Shown here piece by piece: positions 42,086 through 50,969 of a stretch of 64,000 nt of DNA (positions within the stretch are counted from its first letter, which is position 1; the number at the start of each line of letters is the position of its first letter). The notes under the pieces were generated by a model. That model searched no databases, had not been told where the DNA came from, and worked only from the letters and a program-made list of their open reading frames with translations. The stretch is from Bog-473 sp049513455 (lineage in GTDB: Bacteria > Actinomycetota > Acidimicrobiia > Acidimicrobiales > RAAP-2). The stretch covers positions 62,001 through 126,000 of the forward strand of contig JBEKWB010000002.1 in assembly GCA_049513455.1 (NCBI GenBank), in the 5' to 3' direction. The position numbers and the translations under genes are program-made.

Positions 42086-43375
42086 TTGCGTCGTCAGCTC
42101 CTCACGGGGTCCGTCGTTTTGGCCCTGCTGGTGGCCTCGGGCTGTCTGTCGTCCGCACTCGGTGCAGTCCCGGCCTCGGGGGCCACCAGTTCGACGCCGA
42201 TCATCGTCGGTGGGGACGGTGACGCTGCTCTCAATGGCGGCGCCGCCCAGGGATTCGAGGCCGGTATCTACCGGTTCAACAAGGCCGGTGGCCTGGATGG
42301 CCGCAAAATCGAATACGTCGGCTTCCTCGACGATGCCTTCAGCGCTCAAACCGCCCTGACCAACGCCCAGGAGCTCGTTCAGGACAAGCACGCCATGTTC
42401 GTGGCTCCATTGGTGAGCGAGGTAGCCACCGCGTCGGTGGCTGATTTCCTAGCCGGCGCCAAAGTGCCGTTCCTCGGCTGGGCCGAAAGTACACCCTTCC
42501 AAACCCAGCCCAAATGGGGTTTCGGCATCGACGGGCTTCTGGTAAACCCGGCCGTGGAAATGGCAAGTCAGTCGCAGTATCTCGTGGCGACCGGTGACAC
42601 GAAGGACCCCGGCAAGTTCAAGTTCGCCTATGTCGGCGTGGATTACGCCAGCGCCATCACCGGAGTGAAGGCCCTGGCGGGCGTGTCCAGGTACCTGGGC
42701 ATGAAGGTCGTCTTGATCGATGACACGGTTCCGGTGATCGGCAGCGTCAATTACGCCCCTTACGTTCAAGCCGTCCTCTCCTCCGGGGCCAACGCCGTCT
42801 ACGAGGCCCTGGGCACCGCGGACGCGGTCGGCCTCGCCGCGGCCCTCCATGCGGGCGGGTACAAGGGGATAATCATCAACGGTGTGACCTACCTGCCGGG
42901 ATCACTTGCATCGAACCCGAGTGAGGAGTCCGCCCTGCAGGGCGTCTACGTGGGCAACACCTTCCCGGCCAATCAGAACAACACGCCCGCCGCGAAGCAG
43001 GAGGAGAAGGATCTCGTCGCCACCGGTCAGCCCCCCGATCTAACCACGGGGGTGTCCATCGGCTACTGGTCGGCCATTCTGCTCGAGCAGATGCTGAGGG
43101 CGACGTTGAAGAAAGTGGGCGGCAACCCCAACCTGGTGACGGGTACGGCTCTTCAAAAGATGGTGAACGGCGGCTTCACCTACACCGACCCCATCCCCGG
43201 TGGAATCGGTACCGAGTACTTCCCGGCCGAGGAGCAAATCCCCAACGGTTGCTCCACCCTGTTGCAGACCGTCGGTTCCGGGTTCAAGGCGGTTACTCCC
43301 TACCAGTGCCTCGGCGATGTGAACGTGGTGAAGGACAAGAGGGTGAACGTCAAGACGGGCCAACTCATCCCGTAG
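42086..43375 (+). CDS. Liv-type ABC substrate-binding lipoprotein
   Basis: A 429-residue periplasmic-binding-fold protein (Peripla_BP_6 type). TTG 42086 follows AAGGGGGGA. The N-terminus RRQLLTGSVVLALLVASGC carries a lipobox ending at Cys20, so it is probably lipid-anchored outside the membrane. The body shows VGGDGDAALNGGAAQGFEAG and IEYVGFLDDAFSAQTALTNA, as in branched-chain amino-acid/amide receptors. There is no permease nearby, so it may serve the importer encoded at 56-59 kb. Confidence 0.85.
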   Translation: MRRQLLTGSVVLALLVASGCLSSALGAVPASGATSSTPIIVGGDGDAALNGGAAQGFEAGIYRFNKAGGLDGRKIEYVGFLDDAFSAQTALTNAQELVQDKHAMFVAPLVSEVATASVADFLAGAKVPFLGWAESTPFQTQPKWGFGIDGLLVNPAVEMASQSQYLVATGDTKDPGKFKFAYVGVDYASAITGVKALAGVSRYLGMKVVLIDDTVPVIGSVNYAPYVQAVLSSGANAVYEALGTADAVGLAAALHAGGYKGIIINGVTYLPGSLASNPSEESALQGVYVGNTFPANQNNTPAAKQEEKDLVATGQPPDLTTGVSIGYWSAILLEQMLRATLKKVGGNPNLVTGTALQKMVNGGFTYTDPIPGGIGTEYFPAEEQIPNGCSTLLQTVGSGFKAVTPYQCLGDVNVVKDKRVNVKTGQLIP

Positions 43376-43395
43376 GGACGCCCGCGTCAGTGTCG

Positions 43396-44160
43396 TTATT
43401 TGGGGGGAAAGCGCAACGCCCCGTCGAGGCGGATGTTCTCCCCGTTGAGATAGGGATTGAGGACAATGCTTTCGACCAGCAAACCGAATTCCTCAGGCTC
43501 GCCCATTCGGTGGGGGAAGATGATGTTCTCGACCAGCTTGGCCTTCAACTCCTCGGGGGCGCTCTGCATCAGGGGGGTGCCCATTGTCCCGGGCGCAATT
43601 GCGCACACGCGAATGCCGAGAGGGGCGAGGTCGCGGGCCAGGGGCAGGCTCATCCCCAAAATGGCGGCTTTGGCCGCACCGTAGGCCACCTGGCCGGTCT
43701 GCCCTTCATAGCCGGCGATCGATGCGGTGTTGACGACGACCCCACGTTGACCATCCTCGTCAGGCTCATTCAAGGCCATGGCGGCCGCGGCCAATCGCGT
43801 GACGTTGAACGTGCCGACGGTGTTCAACTCCAGCGTGAACTTGAACTTGTCGATGTCCATTGGCACGTTGTCGCGGGACAATGTCCGGCCCCCGGTGCCA
43901 CCTCCGGCGACGTTGACGACGACACCAAGCGGCGCACGCTCGGTGGCGGCCTCAATGGCCGCCGTCACATCCGCATCGTTGTTGATGTCGCCTCCTACGG
44001 CCGCACCATGACCGAGTGATGCAATCAGGGCCTCGCCGGCCTCCAGCGCCCGATCGAACACGACCACTGGCATCCCGAGGCCATGGAGCCGACGGACAGT
44101 GGCAGCACCGAGCCCCCCGGCACCACCCGTCACGATTGCTGACCGTTCGCTCCAGTTCAA
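43396..44160 (-). CDS. SDR, 3-hydroxyacyl-CoA dehydrogenase type II-like
   Basis: A 254-residue SDR. NAD loop TGGAGGLGAATVRRL, NVAGGG, catalytic NTASIAGYEGQTGQVAYGAAK with Ser, Tyr and Lys, and the HSD17B10-like end ENIRLDGALRFPPK. Relatives oxidise 3-hydroxyacyl-CoA. The TTG 44160 has GGAGG 5 bases upstream. It is convergent with the binding-protein gene and 155 bases from the acyl-CoA synthetase. That gap shows nothing recognisable. Confidence 0.9.
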   Translation of the reverse strand: MNWSERSAIVTGGAGGLGAATVRRLHGLGMPVVVFDRALEAGEALIASLGHGAAVGGDINNDADVTAAIEAATERAPLGVVVNVAGGGTGGRTLSRDNVPMDIDKFKFTLELNTVGTFNVTRLAAAAMALNEPDEDGQRGVVVNTASIAGYEGQTGQVAYGAAKAAILGMSLPLARDLAPLGIRVCAIAPGTMGTPLMQSAPEELKAKLVENIIFPHRMGEPEEFGLLVESIVLNPYLNGENIRLDGALRFPPK

Positions 44161-44315
44161 CGTTCCTCCATTCGATGGCCACCTCTGTGGGTGGTGACCC
44201 TAACCACGCGCGCCAAGTCAGAGCAAGGCCGGCCGAGTACGTACGCGGGCCGACGAGGACTTGGCCCTCATTCGTCGAACCAGCGGAATCCCATCCCAGA
44301 CGACGCCCGTTTGGC

Positions 44316-45938
44316 CTAGCGAGTGGCGCTCTCGGCCGCCCGGGCCGCGTCGAGCGCCCACTGGTAGTCGGGCTTGCCGCTCGCCTGGCGCTTGATCACC
44401 TCGCGGAAGGCCACCGCCCGGGGCGCCTTGAACCGGGCTATCGACTTCGCCACGAACTCGCGCAGCTCGTTCGGTGCGACGAGGGCACCACTTCGAAGCT
44501 GAACGATGGCCGTTACCTCTTGACCGAACCGGTCGCTCGGGCGGCCGACCACCAGCGCGTCCTCGACCTCGGGATGGCTGCGCAGCGCCTCCTCCACCTC
44601 CTCGACGAAGACCTTCTCCCCACCGGTATTCACCACCATGGAATCGCGGCCGAGCATGCGAATGCTGCCGTCCGGCTCGACCATGGCGCGATCACCGGGC
44701 ACGGCCAGACGGACGCCGGCGACAACAGGAAAGGTAGCCACGGTCTTCTCGGGATCGTTGAGATAGCCGAGGGGTACGCGCCCTCGGCGGGCCGTCCAGC
44801 CGAGCTGGTCGTCGCCTGGGTCGAGGATCCGACTGCGGTCGGCTGATATCACCACCGCTCCGGGACCCGGCGCAAAGCCCTTGGTCGCACCGTTCTTCGA
44901 CAGCGACCCGAATGCCATACCTCCCGTCTCAGACGCGCCGTAGCCGTCACGAATAGTGACATGGGGAAGGAGCCTGAGGAGAGCCTGCTTGTTCTCCTCA
45001 CTCGTGATCGCACCACCCGTTCCTATGACGAGGAGGGACGCGAGGTCGACCGGATTTCGCTCGAGCGCTTCAACCAGGGGCCGTGCGTAGGCGTCTCCGA
45101 CGATGGACATGAGATTGACATGTTCGCGGGACAGGGTTGCGATGATTTTCTCCGCGTCGAATCGATTGCGATCGTCGTGCAGGACGACCGTGCCCCCTCC
45201 GTGCAGGCATACGAACGCGGTCCACTGGGCGGCAGCATGCATGAGCGGTGAAGCGGCGAACCACGTCCCGATCCCGCGCGCCGCCGTCGCCACCAGACTG
45301 TCCGGAGTGGCGTCCTCGCTCCCGCCCATGCCCGATACGAAGATGTCGGCTTGCCGCCAGACCACCGCCTTCGGGGCCCCCGTCGTTCCCCCGGTGCAGA
45401 CCAGATAGAGGTCGTCTGGCGAGGGATCGGGCAGGCGGATGTCGTCCCTTTGGGATTCGATGGCCTTTTCGTAGGCGACACTGCCTGCAATGCTTGCGGT
45501 GCCGGGCCCGTCATCGATCTCAATGAGGAGCAGGGGCGCGTCACCGACTGCATCAGCCACCATCGGGGCCATCGAGCGATGGTAGATCACCGCCTCAGCC
45601 CCGACCATGTTCAAGACGGCGCGCACTTCAGCGGCGCTGTAGTAGTGATTGACGTTGAACGGGACGGCACGGGCCCGGAAACAACCCGACATCGCTTCGA
45701 TGTATTCGGGGCAATTGTGCAGGATCAGTGCGACGGGCGATTGCCCGCATTCCCATCTTTCCAAGTCCGGCCGCTCCCGATGCACGCCGATCCCGCGCTC
45801 GACCAAAAAGGCGGCCAGACGTCGGCTCCGGGACACAACCTCGCCATGGGTCTTTCGCACGCCCTCCCATACGAGCATGTCCCGATCAGGAACTTCTCCG
45901 CTCACGAGGTCCTGAACGGCTGTCAACGACCATTCCAT
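44316..45938 (-). CDS. Acyl-CoA synthetase (AMP-binding, FadD/CaiC type)
   Basis: A 540-residue ANL-family ligase. The ATP loop is CTGGTTGAPKAVVW, the adenylate motif DGYGASETGGMAFG, and the catalytic C-terminal Lys is in KRQASGKPDYQW. It activates a carboxylic acid with ATP and CoA in the cytoplasm. ATG 45938 is chosen over longer frames because the protein-like sequence MEWSLTAVQDLVSG starts there with GGGAAG upstream. A TTAAAC/TATAGA-like promoter segment lies near 46020. Confidence 0.9.
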   Translation of the reverse strand: MEWSLTAVQDLVSGEVPDRDMLVWEGVRKTHGEVVSRSRRLAAFLVERGIGVHRERPDLERWECGQSPVALILHNCPEYIEAMSGCFRARAVPFNVNHYYSAAEVRAVLNMVGAEAVIYHRSMAPMVADAVGDAPLLLIEIDDGPGTASIAGSVAYEKAIESQRDDIRLPDPSPDDLYLVCTGGTTGAPKAVVWRQADIFVSGMGGSEDATPDSLVATAARGIGTWFAASPLMHAAAQWTAFVCLHGGGTVVLHDDRNRFDAEKIIATLSREHVNLMSIVGDAYARPLVEALERNPVDLASLLVIGTGGAITSEENKQALLRLLPHVTIRDGYGASETGGMAFGSLSKNGATKGFAPGPGAVVISADRSRILDPGDDQLGWTARRGRVPLGYLNDPEKTVATFPVVAGVRLAVPGDRAMVEPDGSIRMLGRDSMVVNTGGEKVFVEEVEEALRSHPEVEDALVVGRPSDRFGQEVTAIVQLRSGALVAPNELREFVAKSIARFKAPRAVAFREVIKRQASGKPDYQWALDAARAAESATR

Positions 45939-46061
45939 TGCTTCCCGGCCACCCTTCCCTCCCAAGACCGACAACCCGAGAGAGCCTCCGGTCGGGCCGT
46001 CTTGTCCAAAAGAGTCTATATGTTTAACCCGATATGGTTTCAGGAGGATCGCAACGGGACC

Positions 46062-47294
46062 CTATTTTGTGGAGAACGGAAGGTTGGAGTAGCCGGCGAC
46101 ATTCGCCATATTGACCCGAACACCCCTGTCCAGGTCAACGTGAAAGTCCGGCCAACGACGGCGGATCTCCTCGAAGGCGACCCGGCTTTCGAGACGTGCC
46201 AGCCATGCCCCCAGGCACGTATGGATGCCATGTCCGAAAGCCAGGGCGGCATGAGCGCCACGGGAGATATCGAACTCATCGGCGCGCTCGAATGCTCGCG
46301 GGTCCCGTGTGGCAGCCCCGGTGAGGAGGAGTGTGGGCGATCCGGCTGGAATGGTTCCGGACTCGAGGTGCACGTCCTCCGTGGTGAACCGCCCCTGGTA
46401 CTGCGACGGAGGATTGAAACGGAGGATCTCCTCGACCGCCCCCGGAATCGCCCCACGATCGTCGAGGACCAATTCCCACTGCGCCGGCCACTTCTCAAAG
46501 AGTGCAGCCCCGTTGCCGATGAGCTTCGTGACGGTTTCGCTACCGGCTCCGGCGATCAGTACGGAGAATCCCGCGACATCATCGTCGCTCAATCGGCGCT
46601 CAACCCCATCCGTGTCGATGGCGCTCACCTCAATCAGGCGGCTGATTATGCGATCGTCAGGACGGTGGCGCTTCTCCTTTACGAGATCCAGGAGGTAGGT
46701 CGCCAGCTCGAGGGAGGCGACCATGCCTTCAGAGGTGATCTGCGCACTCCCTGCTTCCCTATGGAGCATGGCGTCCACCCAGTGCCGGATCTGCTGCCGA
46801 TCGGGCCCCGGTACGCCGAGCATGGCGGAGATGACTTCGACCGGGAACAGCGCCGCAAAGTCAGCGACCAGGTCGAACTCCGATCGCTGGCCCAACGCAT
46901 CGAGAAAGCTCTTGACCGTCCCTGACACGAGCGGCTCGAGCCCTTCCACCGTCCGGCGGCTGAAGGCCTGATTGATCATGCGGCGAAGCTGGGTGTGCTC
47001 GGGTTGGTCCATCATGATCATCATGTTCATGTCGACGCGCGTCTTCTGCAGGAGCATGTCGACGGTTAGCCCGTAGGCGCTCGAGAACCGTCCGGGATCC
47101 AGATGGGCGGCCAGCACGTCCGCATGACGGGACAGGGCGTAAAAGTCGTATTTCTCGCTGTGATAGATCGGAGCATGATCGCGCAAGGCCCGATACGTGT
47201 CATAGGGATCATCGAAGAAATCGTCGGAGAACGGATCGAATTCAATGGCCTCGGCGCTAGAGGTGGGTTGCAATGCCTCTCCTTCTCGGTTCAC
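46062..47294 (-). CDS. Cytochrome P450
   Basis: A 410-residue soluble P450. I-helix AGAGSETVTK, ExxR in EEILRF and heme loop FGHGIHTCLGAWLA are intact. GTG 47294 has AGGAG 7-8 bases upstream. The gene lies between a mycofactocin-type SDR (30 bases upstream) and an acyl-CoA synthetase, so a hydroxylation followed by alcohol oxidation and CoA activation is a reasonable pathway guess. Substrate unknown. Confidence 0.92.
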   Translation of the reverse strand: MNREGEALQPTSSAEAIEFDPFSDDFFDDPYDTYRALRDHAPIYHSEKYDFYALSRHADVLAAHLDPGRFSSAYGLTVDMLLQKTRVDMNMMIMMDQPEHTQLRRMINQAFSRRTVEGLEPLVSGTVKSFLDALGQRSEFDLVADFAALFPVEVISAMLGVPGPDRQQIRHWVDAMLHREAGSAQITSEGMVASLELATYLLDLVKEKRHRPDDRIISRLIEVSAIDTDGVERRLSDDDVAGFSVLIAGAGSETVTKLIGNGAALFEKWPAQWELVLDDRGAIPGAVEEILRFNPPSQYQGRFTTEDVHLESGTIPAGSPTLLLTGAATRDPRAFERADEFDISRGAHAALAFGHGIHTCLGAWLARLESRVAFEEIRRRWPDFHVDLDRGVRVNMANVAGYSNLPFSTK

Positions 47295-47324
47295 GCGCGG
47301 ACTCCTTTCCGGTTGGGCCCAGTC

Positions 47325-48206
47325 TCACCCGGGACCATTTGGGAACTTGAGAAGGGAACCCGCGTCGATTCGGATGTTGTCACCTGTGATGTTCTTGGAC
47401 TCGTCTGATGCGAGAAAGAGCACGAGGTCGGCGACGTCTTCGGGTTCGAGCCAGGAGATCGGGAGAGCCTGAAAGTACTGGGACGCCGGAGTGAAGTCCT
47501 CGATGGTCACATGCTCGAGGTCGGGCCTGAACATCTTGTAGAGCCCCTCATTGTGGAGAAGGTGGGTATTCACGTTGGTGGGATGGATGCAGTTGACCCG
47601 TATGCCTCGCGGCGCCAGGTGGAGAGCCATCTGCTCCGCATAGCCGATCAGCGTTCGCTTGGACCAGCCGTAGCCGGCACCACCGGGACCCATGGTGCCC
47701 GATGGGTCCATATCGACCGTCCCGGGCATCATGGCGGCAGTAGAGCCGGTGATGATGATCGAACCTCCGGCTTCTGCGAGGAGAAGATGGGGTACCGCCA
47801 CCGTCACGGCGTTCATGACACCCAGCAAGTCCACATCCACCGCATCCTGAAAGTCGAGAGGGTTGGGGTCCCCCATCGCCATGGGGAGAATCCCCGCGTT
47901 GGCGCACACGGTTGTCAGTGTCCCTAGTTGGGCCACCCCCTCGTCCACCGCGGCCCGCAATCGGGGCCGGTCACGGACGTCGGCCTTGATGGCCACGCAG
48001 CGGCGGCCGTGGCGTTCAACGAGGGTCTTCGTCTCTTGAAGGTCATCCCAACTCGACATCGGATACGGGTTGGATTCAATGTCCTCACAGATATCGATGG
48101 CGATGATGTCGGCGCCCTCACTTGCCTGCTTCACCGCATGCGCCCGCCCCTGTCCCCGACCTGCACCGGTGATGAAAGAGACCTTTCCGTCCATCCGTCC
48201 GGCCAT
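47325..48206 (-). CDS. Mycofactocin-coupled-type SDR
   Basis: A 293-residue SDR of the subfamily whose nicotinamide cofactor stays bound and is thought to be recycled by mycofactocin: GKVSFITGAGRGQGRAHAV, GADIIAIDICEDI, DVRDRPRLRAAVDEGV and the long inserts after the catalytic Tyr (YGWSK). Family members oxidise alcohols. ATG 48206 has GTGGAGGA upstream; an inverted repeat GCCAGG-N6-CCTGGC (48234-48251) lies in its leader. First gene of the set with a P450 directly downstream. Confidence 0.85.
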   Translation of the reverse strand: MAGRMDGKVSFITGAGRGQGRAHAVKQASEGADIIAIDICEDIESNPYPMSSWDDLQETKTLVERHGRRCVAIKADVRDRPRLRAAVDEGVAQLGTLTTVCANAGILPMAMGDPNPLDFQDAVDVDLLGVMNAVTVAVPHLLLAEAGGSIIITGSTAAMMPGTVDMDPSGTMGPGGAGYGWSKRTLIGYAEQMALHLAPRGIRVNCIHPTNVNTHLLHNEGLYKMFRPDLEHVTIEDFTPASQYFQALPISWLEPEDVADLVLFLASDESKNITGDNIRIDAGSLLKFPNGPG

Positions 48207-48347
48207 CGTTGTTCCTCCACGTGATCGATCGACGCCAGGAGAGCGCCTGGCTGCCGGTACGCTGGATACAACATACACATCCTCCGACAACCTCGAGGAG
48301 AGGTGGAGCAGGCCAACCAGCCCTTCGACGCGCCCCGTCGGCGCGGC

Positions 48348-48710
48348 TCAGCGCGACTGCTGTAACTCGACCACCTGACCGTTCGGGTCACTGATCCAGA
48401 TCTGCACCACATCGCCCTGCGCGCCCTCCAGGTACTCGATCCCCCCTGACTCCAACTCGGCCCGGGCGGCGTCGATGTCGACGACCCAGAGACACCAGTG
48501 GGGAGCCACCGGATCGGGAGACCGTCCCGACTCAGCCGCGTCGACGAGGTGCAGCTGCACGTCGCCGAGTCCCAGCCAACTCCCGTCGATGCCGGGGATG
48601 TTCGGGCGAGGGATGTCCCGCAACTCGAAGAGGTCCGAGTAGAACCTCCGGGTCGCGTCGAGGTTCCCGTGACAGTTCACGCTTACGTGCTGCACCGTGA
48701 CAACTTTCAT
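48348..48710 (-). CDS. VOC-superfamily (glyoxalase-like) protein
   Basis: A 120-residue single VOC domain pair: VQHVSVNCHGNLDATRRFY, LGDVQLHLVDA, APHWCLWVVDIDAARAEL and VVQIWISDPNGQVVELQQ. Metal-site residues (His near the N-terminus and Glu at the end) fit a metalloenzyme such as a dioxygenase, isomerase or thiol transferase. Function cannot be narrowed. It is followed (141 bases) by the mycofactocin-type SDR. Confidence 0.85.
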   Translation of the reverse strand: MKVVTVQHVSVNCHGNLDATRRFYSDLFELRDIPRPNIPGIDGSWLGLGDVQLHLVDAAESGRSPDPVAPHWCLWVVDIDAARAELESGGIEYLEGAQGDVVQIWISDPNGQVVELQQSR

Positions 48711-48772
48711 TCCAGACCCTTCTCGTGCGGCCAGACCTTGAGCCTACGCGCGGAGGGTACACGTCGCCCCCG

Positions 48773-49837
48773 TTACTGCTTGATCTGCACGACGATCCGG
48801 CCCACGGTCGTGCGGGCCTCCATCTCCTCGAGCGCCTCAGGCAATTGCTCGAAGGGGACCACCCGGCCCACCACCGGCCTGATGTGCCCGGCCCGCAACA
48901 GCTCGACCAGGTGGGCCTGCACCTCTTTGCCCACGTGCGGAGGCGTGGGGTTGAAGCCCGAACCGGGCGGGACCAGGGCGGGGTCCGAGTAGGCGAGGAT
49001 GACCCCCACCAGCGAGAAGTTACCGAAGCACAGGGTGCGGCCGTTGACGATGGGAATCTCCTCGGCTTCGATACCGCCGGCAAACCCGATGACCAGGTGA
49101 CGGCCGTTCCGGGTCAGGCAGCGCAGCGACTCGGTGGTCACGTCACCGCCGACGCCGTCGAAGCACACGTCGACGCCGCGGCCGTCGGTGGCGTCGAGCA
49201 CCGCCGACGCGAAGCCACCATCGCGATAGTCGATGGCGACCTCGGCGCCGAGGCCACGGGCGAAGTCGAGCTTCTCAGGTCCCCCGGCCGTCGCGATCAC
49301 CCGGGCGCCGGCGGCCACGGCGAGCTGCACGGCCGCAGAACCCACCCCGCCTGCAGCCGCGTGCACCAGCACCGTCTCGCCCGCCTGCAGCCGGCCCCGC
49401 TCGTGCAGGCCGAGGTGGGCAAGGTGGAACGGGTAGAAGAACGCGGCGGCCTCGATGTCACTCAGCTCCGGCGGTACGTCGAAGGCCATGTCCACCGGCC
49501 CGACGACGAGTTCCGCGTGCGCGCCGGTCGCGCCGGTCCCCGTGCCCATCACGCGGTGGCCGACCCAGGGCTCGGCTCCCTCGCCGGCGGCGATGACCTC
49601 ACCGACGAACTCCATGCCCAGGGTGTAGGGCAGTGGCGGGTTGATGGTGAGGTACCGGCCGTGACAGCCATCGACCTCGTTGTAGTTGCACACCGACGCC
49701 GAGGTGCGGACCAGGATCTCACCGGGCCCGGGTCGGGGGGGCGTGATGGCGCCGAGCTCGAGTGCTTCGGTCGGCCGCCCGTAGCGGACGACCTGCCATG
49801 CCCGGACGCTCGTCGGTGTCTCGGAGGTGGTCGTCAT
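48773..49837 (-). CDS. MDR-family NADPH:quinone oxidoreductase / zinc-type dehydrogenase
   Basis: A 354-residue medium-chain dehydrogenase/reductase. The nucleotide-binding loop is VLVHAAAGGVGSAAVQLA, with the catalytic-domain GMEFVGEV. Zinc-ligand cysteines of alcohol dehydrogenases are not at the usual places, so a quinone- or enoyl-reductase-like role is more likely. ATG 49837 overlaps the stop of a second, frameshifted MDR gene (TGATG), so these paralogs form an operon. Confidence 0.88.
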   Translation of the reverse strand: MTTTSETPTSVRAWQVVRYGRPTEALELGAITPPRPGPGEILVRTSASVCNYNEVDGCHGRYLTINPPLPYTLGMEFVGEVIAAGEGAEPWVGHRVMGTGTGATGAHAELVVGPVDMAFDVPPELSDIEAAAFFYPFHLAHLGLHERGRLQAGETVLVHAAAGGVGSAAVQLAVAAGARVIATAGGPEKLDFARGLGAEVAIDYRDGGFASAVLDATDGRGVDVCFDGVGGDVTTESLRCLTRNGRHLVIGFAGGIEAEEIPIVNGRTLCFGNFSLVGVILAYSDPALVPPGSGFNPTPPHVGKEVQAHLVELLRAGHIRPVVGRVVPFEQLPEALEEMEARTTVGRIVVQIKQ

Positions 49838-50891
49838 CAGTCGCGGCCGTCCTGGGGGATCTCGACCACCACGCGCCCAATGGTGCGCCGGGCGGCCAGA
49901 TCCTCAAGAGCTGCGGGGACTTCGTCGAAGGCCACACGGCGCTCGACCCTCGGCGAGTAGCGGCCTTCGGCCATGAGCCGCGTCAGCACGTCCTGCGTCT
50001 CGAGGTGGAACTGCTGCATCACCTCACGCGGGTACCCACCCAGGTCGACTCCGACCAGAGTGTGGTTATCGAGGTAGAAGTCGGGGTCGTGCGGGATCAG
50101 CCCGCCGGCGTGCCCGCACAGGACACGCCGCCCTCCCGGGACGAGCAGGCGGTCGGACGCGGCGCCCATCTCCCCTTGCACGGGGTCTATGACGACGTCC
50201 ACGCCACCCCACCGACGAGCTCCCGGACGGCGGCGACGTAGTCGCCCTCGAAGTGGTCCACCACCTCTGCTCCCAACTCGCGGCAAAAGGCTGCCTTCTC
50301 TGCGCCACCCACGACGGCGATCACCCGGGCCCCCTGGGCCACGCACAACTGCACGATCGCAGAACCCAGACCGCCGGCTGCCCCCAGGACCACCACCGTC
50401 TCGCCGGAGGCGACACCGCCGCGGCGGATGGCCGCGTGGTGCGCCGTATGCGACGCAATGAGGTAGCCGGCGGCCTGTTCGTTCGTCATCTCATCCGGCA
50501 CCTCGAAGATCATGGAAACGCCCACAGCCACCGGAGCCAGGCTTCCAAACGGCTGGATCGTGCACGCCACCACGCGCTTGCCCAGAAGGTGGCGCCGGGA
50601 GGGGACGGCGTCCTCGACGATGCCAACACCCTCCTGGCCGGATACGTACGGACGCACCACCGGGACCGGGTAGGTGCCGCGGCACATCGTGACGTCGGGC
50701 AGGGCCAGGGCGGCCATGTCCATCCGCATGATCACCCAGTCGTCAAACGGCTCGAGCCCCGGGCCGCCGGGGACCCAGCCGCCCAGACTCATGCTCATGC
50801 CGGCCAGGTCCGCCGCTGTCGGCTCCGGGACCTCGTCGAGCACGAAGATGTCCTGCGGCTCGCCGAAGTCGTGCACTCGCCACGCCTTCAT
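49837..50891 (-). pseudogene. Second MDR-family dehydrogenase, single-base frameshift
   Basis: ATG 50891 reads MKAWRVHDFGEPQDIFVLDEV and later VVVLGAAGGLGSAIVQLC, then runs out of frame at about 50205. The rest of the protein (GVDVVIDPVQGEMGAAS to VVVEIPQDGRD) is in the next frame and ends at 49837. Total length 1055 bases is one short of a multiple of three. The break falls at a run of four C bases (50207-50210), so one missing C would restore a 351-residue enzyme. A sequencing or assembly error is quite likely. Confidence 0.8.
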
Positions 50892-50969
50892 GACCCCCCC
50901 TTTCGGCGACGTACGGTCGCCTTTGCCACATCTACCACGCCCATCATGGTACGTGGGGCGGGGGACGCG

